Positions 24,954 to 33,285 of a stretch of 64,000 bases of DNA are shown piece after piece. A program made the position numbers and the translations under genes. The notes below the pieces were generated by a model. That model saw only the letters and a list, made by a program, of their open reading frames with translations, was not told where the DNA came from and made no database searches. Source of the DNA: ZC4RG29 sp964521255 (GTDB lineage Bacteria; Bacteroidota; Bacteroidia; Cytophagales; Cyclobacteriaceae); contig CAZFRM010000001.1 in the NCBI GenBank assembly GCA_964521255.1, positions 310,001 through 374,000 on the forward strand, given 5' to 3'. The number at the start of each line of letters is the position of its first letter. The first letter of the stretch is position 1.

Positions 24954-26320
24954 TGTTAAAGAAATATTTTGACCTTGAGGCGAGCTATGACCTAAACAAA
25001 ATTAAGATCTCCGATCTGTTACTTTGGCCGTATTTAAGAATCTATTTCGGATATAAGTTGGTTTACAAAAATATGATTGCAGGAAAAACAATAGACTTTC
25101 ACACTGCCTCATCAATATTGTCGACCCTTGTTACTGGCTTTAAGCACCTCTTTCGAAAGTATGATTACCTTTTCTTGACAGCGAGCGAACAACGAAGGAA
25201 GATTGGGGAAAAGTTTTATAGTCCATTCGATTATGTCAGAGAAGAATTGGGAGGGAAAAGTCTTTTTTTTGAAACCCTCTTTCCGGTGAACCATAAAATC
25301 AAATCTATCCCAACCCCTTACCGAACGTCAAAGAGCCTATTATTAGCCCTGGAATTTCTTCTAATCAAACTACTTGTAATTAAGACGATTTGTCACGCAG
25401 AAATATTAGATGAAATAAATAAGGAAAATAACCTGAATATCAACTATAAATTTTATGCAAGAAGATTTTACGCCCAATATCTGATCGGTAAGGTGCTCGC
25501 GAAAATATATAAGCCGAAAGCCGCATTCTTCCTTACCCCATACACAAACCTGGGCTATGTGACTGCGTTCAAAAAAGCCGGCACAAAAACCTTTGAACTG
25601 CAGCACGGCGTTATTAACAATCAACACCTTGGGTATAACCCATCAGTCTATTTCGGCGAATCGTATACCATTGATTATTTGTTAACCTACGGGTCGACCG
25701 TGGCCAAAGTATTTCATGAAAGAAATTCTTACATCAATTGCAACAACATCTATCCAATAGGTCATTTTTACTTGGACTTTATCTTAAAGTGCTACGAGGG
25801 TGATTCCACGTTACTAGCTTTGACAGCCAAATTCAAAAAAGTAATCGCTGTAAGCGCCGAATATGACTTTGAAGACGAAATCATCCCTTTTGTAAACAAA
25901 GTAGCACTCAAATCAAAAGAGTCGTTATTCGTATATATGCCTCGAAATAAAAAGGCGAGCGACTATCAATCACTTCAATTTACTTCAAACTTCGTCATCG
26001 TTGATTGGTTAAATTCCTATCAGATAATGTTCCACGCTGATTTCCACACATGCGTCAGGAGTACAACGGCTCTTGAAGCCGTGTCTTTGGGAATTCAGAA
26101 TATACTCATTGATATCCGAGGTTATTCCCGATCATATTTTAAAGATTCATTAACAAATTCTCGGATTACGGTGTTTGTCGACAACGAGGAACAGTATCTG
26201 TCAGCTCTTCAATCGTTACAAATCTTGCCTTCTGAAGAAATAATCGCATCTGATAACAACTTCATAAAGCCCAACTTTAAAGAAAATATAAGAAATGTTA
26301 TTCACCACCTGCTACCTTGA
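24953..26320 (+). CDS. Putative GT-B-like glycosyltransferase of the nonulosonate block
   Basis: 455 residues, no signal peptide. I do not recognise an exact family. The C-terminal half has features of capsule and teichoic-acid type transferases: FELQHGVINNQHLGYNPSVY, then VIAVSAEYDFEDEI, FVYMPRN, and DWLNSYQIMFHADFHTCVRS followed by TTALEAVSLGIQNILID, which resembles the donor-binding helix of GT-B enzymes. ATG 24953 overlaps the GNAT stop. Being the last gene after NeuB and GNAT, it is the best candidate to transfer the nonulosonate; this is inference. Confidence 0.6.
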   Translation: MLKKYFDLEASYDLNKIKISDLLLWPYLRIYFGYKLVYKNMIAGKTIDFHTASSILSTLVTGFKHLFRKYDYLFLTASEQRRKIGEKFYSPFDYVREELGGKSLFFETLFPVNHKIKSIPTPYRTSKSLLLALEFLLIKLLVIKTICHAEILDEINKENNLNINYKFYARRFYAQYLIGKVLAKIYKPKAAFFLTPYTNLGYVTAFKKAGTKTFELQHGVINNQHLGYNPSVYFGESYTIDYLLTYGSTVAKVFHERNSYINCNNIYPIGHFYLDFILKCYEGDSTLLALTAKFKKVIAVSAEYDFEDEIIPFVNKVALKSKESLFVYMPRNKKASDYQSLQFTSNFVIVDWLNSYQIMFHADFHTCVRSTTALEAVSLGIQNILIDIRGYSRSYFKDSLTNSRITVFVDNEEQYLSALQSLQILPSEEIIASDNNFIKPNFKENIRNVIHHLLP

Positions 26321-27570
26321 GTACATCGACTAGATTTATTAGGAACTCGGCTATTTATTTGTTTGCTAACTTAATTAATGCAGCAATCCCCTTCCTCTTA
26401 CTACCTTTTCTCACCACTCATCTTACTCCAGCCGACTATGGGATTCTCTCCATCTTCCAGGTTTTATCGACGGCGGTAATGCCTCTCATCAGTCTAAATT
26501 TTGACGCATCAATTTCCAGGTATTTTTTTGAATCAGATGCTGCGCGCCTACGATTGTTCGTTTCAAACGGACTAATCATAACATTCGTAACGACCATTAT
26601 AACTGCAATTATCTTCCTGATTTTTGGGAATTTTATCAGCTCCGTGTCAGAGCTTCCGTTTAAATGGCTAGGAGCGATGGTTGTTTTTAGCGTCTTTCAG
26701 AAAATATTCGAAATCCCGCTGGCGCTTTGGAGGGTCCAACACCGCGCACTTAAATACGGCATTTATCGGATTCTCAAAACGATTGTCGAAATCGGCCTAT
26801 CTCTTCTTATCGTCTTAGCTATCACTCAATCTTGGCAAGGAAGAGTCACTGCCCAAATAATTGCTTCTGTGCTTTTCGGGACTTTTGCACTTTACTATCT
26901 GCTACGATTGGCGGATTGGAAATTAAAAGCTACAAAAATTGAATTCACCACCCTAATTCGGTATGGGACACCTTTAATCCCTCATGAGTTGGGAGCTTTT
27001 ATAATTGCGTATTCCGACCGTTTATTTATTATCAACATGGTTGGCGCTGAAGGAACTGGTCTCTACAGCGTCGGATACCAGATTGGAATGGCCATCGGTT
27101 TGATCCAAAATTCGTTTAACCAGGCATGGACCCCGTGGTTTTTTGAGACTCTTCTAAAAAATCAATTGTCGGATAAGCTGACAATCGTGAAAATTATTTA
27201 TGCCTACTTTGTGGCCATGCTGTTGCTTGTGGGCGGATTAGTGCTCTGCTTGCCCCTTATCTTTAAGTTTATTGGAAAGGAATTTGCGGAAGCCAGTCAG
27301 TTCGTTTTCTTTATAGGACTTGGGTTTGCCTTCAACGGCATGTACAAAATTGTTGTTAACTTTCTTTTCTTTGTGAAAAGGACATACATCATCGGCTTCA
27401 TAACGGTATTTATTGCATTGTTGAATGCTACTCTCAACTATTTCTTCATTCAAAGGTTTGGGGTCATAGGTGCTGCCTATTCCAGTACCCTGGCGTTTGT
27501 GTTTCAGTTTATCATAACCTGGATCGTTTGCGTCAGAGTGTATGACATGCCGTGGTCGTTGAAAGAGTAA
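26317..27570 (+). CDS. Wzx-type polysaccharide flippase (intact copy)
   Basis: Membrane protein of the MATE/MurJ-like polysaccharide transport superfamily, which flips lipid-linked repeat units across the inner membrane. About twelve hydrophobic segments are visible. The opening FIRNSAIYLFANLINAAIPF, TTHLTPADYGILSIFQVL and the late FGVIGAAYSSTLAFVFQF are typical. 417 residues, start TTG sharing TTGA with the previous stop. Its C-terminal third is clearly paralogous to a broken copy at 31770-32159. The two differ at roughly half of the aligned residues, so they are not a recent duplication. Confidence 0.88.
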   Translation: MSTSTRFIRNSAIYLFANLINAAIPFLLLPFLTTHLTPADYGILSIFQVLSTAVMPLISLNFDASISRYFFESDAARLRLFVSNGLIITFVTTIITAIIFLIFGNFISSVSELPFKWLGAMVVFSVFQKIFEIPLALWRVQHRALKYGIYRILKTIVEIGLSLLIVLAITQSWQGRVTAQIIASVLFGTFALYYLLRLADWKLKATKIEFTTLIRYGTPLIPHELGAFIIAYSDRLFIINMVGAEGTGLYSVGYQIGMAIGLIQNSFNQAWTPWFFETLLKNQLSDKLTIVKIIYAYFVAMLLLVGGLVLCLPLIFKFIGKEFAEASQFVFFIGLGFAFNGMYKIVVNFLFFVKRTYIIGFITVFIALLNATLNYFFIQRFGVIGAAYSSTLAFVFQFIITWIVCVRVYDMPWSLKE

Positions 27571-27576
27571 GGACTC

Positions 27577-28180
27577 ATGCTGCCGATAATTACATATTCC
27601 AACCCAATTGTGTATACCCCTCATTATTTCTTTATCGTAGCTATCTTGTACGCAATCCTCAGAAAGCCGGTTCTCAGGTTTATGAATATAAAAACCATCT
27701 TTTACAATTCACGGTTTTAATCATCCTCTTTTCGACAGTCAACTTTTTTTCGCACTACGAGTTGGGAATAAATCGCAATGAGATACTCCCTTACACCGTT
27801 CTAATGCTTGGCACCTATATCTCGTCGTAATAGAATGCTTTTTTTGTGTACGCTGAAATTTTTTTGGGGTCAAGACATTTTTTACCGGTGTCGAAAATTA
27901 TGCCGAAGCAGAGATAGTGACCTGCTGTATTTCAAAAGTGTCTTTGGGCTAAGTGAAAATTCAAGCGCATTTTCTATCAAGGTGATTCTTGCGTTTTTAC
28001 TTGACATACTTTCTGAACATGAAGGGAGGACGCAGTACCCCTATTAGAGTGTTATGGGCCGGACTTCTGGTGAGCTTTACTCTAACTTCTATTGTCGTTG
28101 TTATATTTTTTCATGCATTACAGTATTCTTTATTAATCTATCAATCAGCTTTGCAATTCGTCAGCTTAAAGATAATTGAT
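27577..28180 (+). pseudogene. Decayed wzy (O-antigen polymerase), N-terminal part
   Basis: Starts with ATG seven bases after wzx, as the intact paralogue at 32164 does after its wzx remnant. Translated pieces in changing frames align with that paralogue: MLPIITYSNPIVYTPHYFFI against MLPFFIYIPTLAFIPHYFFL, LYFKSVFGLSENSSAFSIKV against LYYRSVFGLSDNSSSFAVKV, and LWAGLLVSFTLTSIVVVIFF against LLAGLLLSFNRTSIAAVIFF. Frameshifts and stops interrupt it several times, and the sequence for the C-terminal 150 residues is not found. It is dead. Confidence 0.85.
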
Positions 28181-28553
28181 CAATAAAGCACAGACAAACC
28201 ATATTGATTGGATACTGCCTTACACTTAATTCAATTTCAGGTTGCCGTGTTTTAAATCCATCCCTGACAAAGTTACGGTAAGGAGGGACTCGATGGCTGA
28301 TTAAGAACCATGCTGAAAGAACAAATAACCGAATGAGCAGACTCAAACATTCTTCTGGTTCTATTTACAGGTGTGATGGCGACTATGCCTTTGGTCCGAA
28401 TCAAAATGCTGTCAACTCTCTTCAAGAATAGGTTTGTGGTATTGGAAGATCGCGGCAAGCTACGAACGCGTAAGGACATATCGGTCTGAGATTAAATTTG
28501 CTTTTCTTATTTGAAATACATTGCTTTAATAATCAAACCTGCAAAACCTGTTT
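28181..28553 (+). other. Unassigned 370 bases between the dead wzy and the MBOAT gene
   Basis: No open frame of useful length and no alignment by eye with the missing end of wzy. One short frame near 28375-28430 reads DYAFGPNQNAVNSLQE before a stop, which could be a relic of another gene. It probably represents scrambled remains at a recombination junction. Confidence 0.35.
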
Positions 28554-30455
28554 GTGCTTTTCCTTGATGGCGTAAGCTTTATATACATCTTGGTCTTTAT
28601 CGTCGCGTTTAATGTGCTGCGGCGGTTAAGTAACCACGCCGTGTTGCTGAACATTGCACTGCTCTGTGGTACGATCACAGTACTCAAACTCGTGATCGAC
28701 ATTCCCACGCTTTTAATTATGACAGGCATTTGTGCGGCGACATATTTTACAGCGCTTCACCTGTACAAGGCCACTTCTCGCGAAACGCTTGGAGTAGCGA
28801 TAGCAGTGCTCGTGGCGCTATTTGTGCTCCGGAATTATCAACTGGCCGGTGTCGAACTCGTTAAAAGAGTGGGAATGTCATACATCCTCTTCCGCCTCAT
28901 CCATTTTCTGGTCGACAGTCACGGTCATAAAATTGCTAACTACAACTTGGTCACATTTCTAAATTATATCCTTTTCTTTCCAACGTTTCTCGCTGGCCCT
29001 ATCGACCAGTATAATAATTTCAAATACTGGATCAGCCAACCACGTCAACCGTACCGGTTTGAGCTCATTAAAACAGGTATTTTCAGAATAGCGCTCGGCG
29101 TGATAAAGAAGTATTATCTGGTACCGATACTTTATGATTATGCTGTCGACTTCTCAGAGTTTTCCAACGCATTTCCATGGCAGATGGCATTAATGCTCAG
29201 TCTCATCGTGTACTCGTTTTATATTCTTTTTGACTTTTCAGGATACTCCGACATTGCCATTGGAACGGCTTATCTTATAGGCATTAAGACTCCTGAAAAT
29301 TTCGACTGGCCCTACCTTTCTTCAAATATCTCGATGTTCTGGAAGCGATGGCATATGACCTTCTCCATGTTCCTATTCCAATATGTATTCAAGCCTGTCG
29401 CAGTTTCATTATCTCAAACTTACCAAAAAGCACCGCGATTATTTATTACATGCCTGGGATATCTGATCACATTCGCAATCTGCGGCATGTGGCACGGAAA
29501 TACATTTAATTTTATTTATTGGGGCCTTTGGCACGCAACTGGCTTAATAATCTTCAAATTGTGGAGTACTTATGCAGGCCCTGCCATTAAAGCCAGATTT
29601 GGTTACAAATTAACGCGCGTGTCGCAAATCCTCTCGGTAATCCTGACTTTCCTTTTTGTAACATGCGGGTGGTTTTTCTTCAATTATTCGTCTGCGGATA
29701 TAAAAGCCATCACCCGATCGATTGCAGCAACAGATAACGACGATTTATCCGTTCAATCGATCAGAGCTAGTAGTCTCGGCTTTAAGGTGTTGTTCAATGC
29801 CATTCAGCCCGGCGATTCTCTTGTGCAGATACAATACAAAACTTCTGAGTCGCAAACGTTTTTCAAATTGGAAGATCAACCCATCTCTGCCGATAACGCA
29901 TACTACATCGTCCCAGAAAATCAGTCTGATGCGCTGTATATTTTTCGAGTCCGCTCCGTCGGAAAAAACAGAGCCCCCGCACAATGGCACCATCAGCTTC
30001 AGTACCTGAACCATCCTGTTTCACAAACTCCGTTGCAGGCAATGTTATTTCCTACAGGTGTTCAATGGGTAAGCATTTCAGAAAGCCGGATCTTGTCTGA
30101 ACCAACGCTTGCACTACCGGCCGGTTTCCGTAAGCAGACAATTAAGGCATTTCCGCATTTTTTCGCAGGCTACGGCTGGAGTTTAGTTCTGGAATACATG
30201 GGTAGCCCCGTATACAGAGTTGAAATCCGCTATAAACATGAAGGATCAGAAACGTGGGTTACGTACGAGGCGGCCCGCGACGGGAAATTTTCTTACGCGC
30301 ATATTCATGGAAATGCCTCCTATGCTGAGGTAAATAGAAATCTGCTGCCGGGAAACTACGAGGTCATGATCCGGTACTTGCATGAAAACAAAAAAAGTTC
30401 CTGGATACGCACTCAGACCACAATACCCAATTACTCCAATGAGCAAGCGAAATAA
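28554..30455 (+). CDS. MBOAT-family O-acyltransferase with an extra C-terminal soluble domain
   Basis: Membrane-bound O-acyltransferase of the AlgI/DltB type that moves an acyl group across or onto extracytoplasmic glycan. Helices run to about residue 378. Signatures: FFPTFLAGPIDQYNNF (142-156), FDFSGYSDIAIGTAYLIGI (226-244), FWKRWHMTFSMFLFQYVFKP (262-281) and the invariant histidine H314 in CGMWHGNTFNF. From about 390 to 633 there is a non-membrane, beta-rich part (GDSLVQIQYKTSES, YRVEIRYKHEGSETW, NLLPGNYEVMIRYLHENK) like an Ig/fibronectin-type module. AlgI proteins end at about 470-520, so this tail is unusual. GTG start. It overlaps the next gene by 17 bases. Confidence 0.87.
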   Translation: MLFLDGVSFIYILVFIVAFNVLRRLSNHAVLLNIALLCGTITVLKLVIDIPTLLIMTGICAATYFTALHLYKATSRETLGVAIAVLVALFVLRNYQLAGVELVKRVGMSYILFRLIHFLVDSHGHKIANYNLVTFLNYILFFPTFLAGPIDQYNNFKYWISQPRQPYRFELIKTGIFRIALGVIKKYYLVPILYDYAVDFSEFSNAFPWQMALMLSLIVYSFYILFDFSGYSDIAIGTAYLIGIKTPENFDWPYLSSNISMFWKRWHMTFSMFLFQYVFKPVAVSLSQTYQKAPRLFITCLGYLITFAICGMWHGNTFNFIYWGLWHATGLIIFKLWSTYAGPAIKARFGYKLTRVSQILSVILTFLFVTCGWFFFNYSSADIKAITRSIAATDNDDLSVQSIRASSLGFKVLFNAIQPGDSLVQIQYKTSESQTFFKLEDQPISADNAYYIVPENQSDALYIFRVRSVGKNRAPAQWHHQLQYLNHPVSQTPLQAMLFPTGVQWVSISESRILSEPTLALPAGFRKQTIKAFPHFFAGYGWSLVLEYMGSPVYRVEIRYKHEGSETWVTYEAARDGKFSYAHIHGNASYAEVNRNLLPGNYEVMIRYLHENKKSSWIRTQTTIPNYSNEQAK

Positions 30456-31554
30456 TTATATACGCGAGTACAAACTCTGGACCCCAGTGGCAACATCTGT
30501 GGTAGTGACTGTCATGTTGCCCCTAATTCTTTCTGTGGTGACCTTGCCACAGGCGCTAACGGTCAAGGGCACATATGTTGCGAACGACAGCCGGGTCTTC
30601 CATCGTTTTGTCGAAGACATAAAAAGCGCCAACGGAGTACTCGTCCTTGGAACCTCAGAGACAGGCAATGAACTTGATGGTTACAACTACTGGGGATTTC
30701 TTAATCGAGATAAGGATATTGGCTACAAATTTTCGGTATTGGGTGGCGCAGGAAGAGACTACTCAGTTTATCTTCCTATTATCGTGGGGAACCCGGAACT
30801 TTTCCGTGGACTTAAGGTCTTGGTCTATATAAATCCAACCTATTGGCGTGAAACTTTGTGCAAGTTCGACAATAGTTACTTTACGCGGTATGTAGGGCGA
30901 GATCTGGCACTTCGCGTAAAAGACGACTTTATGGAACGAGGGTTATTTGACAAGTTTTTAAAACCAGTCATGTTTGACGACGGTAAGATCGACAGTCTTG
31001 AATATTCGTTCAATGATGAATTGGATAAATATGTCGCAGATTTCAAAACTTATTTTTCATACGATTTGAAAAGGGTTATTAGCGATGACCAACAACCACC
31101 CCCAAAAACGAGAAAATTTGAATTGATGTCGACTCAACAGCTTGATAGCCTGAAGGCAGGTATCAATCTTGAATTTAATGCCGTAGAATCATTTCTTGCA
31201 ACGGGAACGCCCTTTCCCGCAATTGCGCAGGGGTGTTCATTTCGGTATGATGCCTTATATGAATTCATCAATCTTTGTGATGAGTTTGATGTTGATGTGA
31301 CCTTTTACCTTGGACCTTACAACGGCGTGTACTGTGAAAAGAAAAATCCTGAACATCGAGCGTCTTATGAAGAAGTGATAGCAGACATCAAAATGCTTGT
31401 TAAAGGTGCCGAAATACCTCTCATAGATGGCTCAGGCCTCTCCAATACCACAGGAACTTTTCTCGACGTACAACATATTTCGAAGTACGGAGCATATTTA
31501 ACCGCGCAACAAATAAAAGAATACTATGCGACGACCAATCCGGACGATTATTAA
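30439..31554 (+). CDS. DltD/AlgJ-like SGNH-type partner of the MBOAT protein
   Basis: 371 residues with one N-terminal membrane anchor (PVATSVVVTVMLPLILSVVT), hence facing the periplasm. It has the nucleophile motif LGTSETGNE (S73, E74), comparable to the GSSEL of DltD, and a C-terminal D343-V-Q-H346 pair in FLDVQHISKYG, matching the SGNH Asp-His. VTFYLGPYNGVYCEK fits the block before it in DltD. ATG 30439 is chosen because the anchor then lies near residues 15-38. Together with the overlapping MBOAT gene it looks like a DltB-DltD type acyl-transfer pair. Confidence 0.75.
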   Translation: MSKRNNYIREYKLWTPVATSVVVTVMLPLILSVVTLPQALTVKGTYVANDSRVFHRFVEDIKSANGVLVLGTSETGNELDGYNYWGFLNRDKDIGYKFSVLGGAGRDYSVYLPIIVGNPELFRGLKVLVYINPTYWRETLCKFDNSYFTRYVGRDLALRVKDDFMERGLFDKFLKPVMFDDGKIDSLEYSFNDELDKYVADFKTYFSYDLKRVISDDQQPPPKTRKFELMSTQQLDSLKAGINLEFNAVESFLATGTPFPAIAQGCSFRYDALYEFINLCDEFDVDVTFYLGPYNGVYCEKKNPEHRASYEEVIADIKMLVKGAEIPLIDGSGLSNTTGTFLDVQHISKYGAYLTAQQIKEYYATTNPDDY

Positions 31555-31769
31555 TATCGTATGCTTTATTGTGTTTACCTATATGTGGTGCTATCTACTT
31601 GCACAGGATGATGCACCGGATATATCATATATATACACTTCTTTCTAATTTCCGGTAAGGGTGGCAGCCCACCTCCGTCGGTATCTATATCTTTAGAAAA
31701 GAAGAATATATTTGCACCAAGCACCATCACCTTCCAAAATTTGTACTCTATCTGGTGAGAAGGCCTGGA
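31555..31769 (+). other. Unassigned spacer before the wzx remnant
   Basis: No gene is recognised. It could hold further worn wzx sequence, but I cannot align it with the intact copy by eye. A short frame after 31650 (GKGGSPPPSVSISLEKKNIF) has no recognised relative. Confidence 0.3.
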
Positions 31770-32159
31770 AATAAGCGATGAATATATTATTGATAAATCA
31801 TTATGGAGTTCTGACTATTTCTGTACCGCTGATCTTTTTACTTTTTAGAAAAGGACTTTGCAGGGACTTGCAAATTTGTGCTTTGAATTGGTGTAGGCTT
31901 TGCATTTAACGGCATGTGCAATATGGTTGTTAACTATCTATTGTTTTTAAAAAAGACTTGCCTAATTGGCGGTATTACTCTTTTGACTGCAGTTATTAAC
32001 GTCATCCTAAATTACTTCCTGATAAGCACGGTTGGTGCAATTGGTGCGGCATATGGAACTGCCTTGGCGCTATTTATACAATTCATACTAACCTGGATTG
32101 TTTCAATAAAATCCTACAAAATGCCATGGTGTAACTGGCTAACGAATTTTAGGAATTAG
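31770..32159 (+). pseudogene. Remnant of a second wzx flippase gene (C-terminal part)
   Basis: From about 31885 the frame IGVGFAFNGMCNMVVNYLLF through VGAIGAAYGTALALFIQFIL to SYKMPW aligns without gaps to the end of the intact Wzx (IGLGFAFNGMYKIVVNFLFF, FGVIGAAYSSTLAFVFQFII, VYDMPW). The preceding 110 bases (SVPLIFLLFRKG in another frame) match LCLPLIFKFIGKE, so a frameshift lies in between. The first 300 residues are gone. It is followed by an intact wzy in the same arrangement as the first unit. Confidence 0.88.
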
Positions 32160-32163
32160 AGAG

Positions 32164-33285
32164 ATGCTGCCTTTTTTTATTTATATCCCAACCCTTGCTT
32201 TTATACCTCACTATTTTTTTCTGCTTGCAATAGCTTATGCTTTAGTCAGAAAGCCAGTATTTCAGCCAAGAGAGTATAATAACTATTTGTTTGTGGTGAT
32301 CTTGATGATAATCATGCTTTCCATGGTGAATTTCGTTGGTCATTTCCTTTTTAACAATAAGGAGTCGGAAATAATCCCGCAAACTTTATTAATGCTGGCC
32401 TCCTACTTAATAGCTATCAGACTAACTGATTCAGATATCAAAATATTGATATTGTTAATAACATTTGAATGCTTCTTTGGATTCATGGAATTCACTCTTG
32501 GCGTTAAGACTTTTTTTTCGGGCCTGGAAGCAAACACAGAAGTGAGAGATGCTTCATACTTGTATTACAGGAGCGTTTTCGGATTGAGCGATAATTCCAG
32601 TTCATTTGCTGTTAAAGTTCTTCTAGCCTATTTGCTTGTTTATTTTATTCACTGGAGAGGAAGAACTGCTAACGTCGTCAAGATTATTCTCTTAGCTGGA
32701 CTATTGCTCAGTTTTAACCGAACTTCTATTGCGGCTGTCATATTTTTTCATGGCCTTAATTTCGCAATGCTCTTTAGCAATACCCTTAAACGAATGCTTA
32801 CCCTGAAGGTATCCAGAATGAATCTTTATTTATTACTGGGTGCGCTGTTTGCCATTGTTATTCTTATTGTCTTAGTCTTTACAAATATTGACCTGGTAAT
32901 AAATCAATTCACAAGAGGGACGCAAAGGTTCGAAATGACCGGCCGCGAACGAACCTGGGTGAGATATATTGACTTCATTTCCCAAAACTTATGGCTCGGA
33001 AATGGATCGCATAAGTATTATATTTTCCATCCGGGAGATCTCAGACCCTATCACGCACACAACTCCTATTTACAAATGCTGGCAACCCATGGAATAATTG
33101 TCTTCCTTCTCTATTTGCTCTTGATTGTGGTCAATATTAGAAAAATAAACATTTCTTTTGTGCTTACTCTGGCATTATATTCATTATCGCAGTATGGAAT
33201 TTTCTGGGGTATTTCACTGACTGATATAATTTTGTTCACTTTTCTCTTCAAAAAAAATCCAACTAATTCAAGCTCCAATGAATGA
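32164..33285 (+). CDS. Wzy-like O-antigen polymerase (intact copy)
   Basis: 373-residue polytopic protein with about ten hydrophobic segments. The O-antigen ligase/polymerase superfamily region reads GLLLSFNRTSIAAVIFFHGL, with a periplasmic loop TGRERTWVRYIDFISQNLWL followed by GNGSHKYY and HAHNSYLQMLATHGIIVFLL, which carries the conserved histidine. These are the polymerase hallmarks. It is the working counterpart of the decayed gene at 27577. Its stop overlaps the next gene's start by 8 bases. Confidence 0.82.
   Translation: MLPFFIYIPTLAFIPHYFFLLAIAYALVRKPVFQPREYNNYLFVVILMIIMLSMVNFVGHFLFNNKESEIIPQTLLMLASYLIAIRLTDSDIKILILLITFECFFGFMEFTLGVKTFFSGLEANTEVRDASYLYYRSVFGLSDNSSSFAVKVLLAYLLVYFIHWRGRTANVVKIILLAGLLLSFNRTSIAAVIFFHGLNFAMLFSNTLKRMLTLKVSRMNLYLLLGALFAIVILIVLVFTNIDLVINQFTRGTQRFEMTGRERTWVRYIDFISQNLWLGNGSHKYYIFHPGDLRPYHAHNSYLQMLATHGIIVFLLYLLLIVVNIRKINISFVLTLALYSLSQYGIFWGISLTDIILFTFLFKKNPTNSSSNE

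Noticed and set aside
27552..28186. Three consecutive short open frames as separate genes
   Set aside because: Their pieces align in order with one intact Wzy, so they are fragments of a single dead gene.
31914..32159. An 81-residue membrane protein as an independent gene
   Set aside because: It aligns end to end with the C-terminus of the intact Wzx, and matching sequence continues upstream in another frame.
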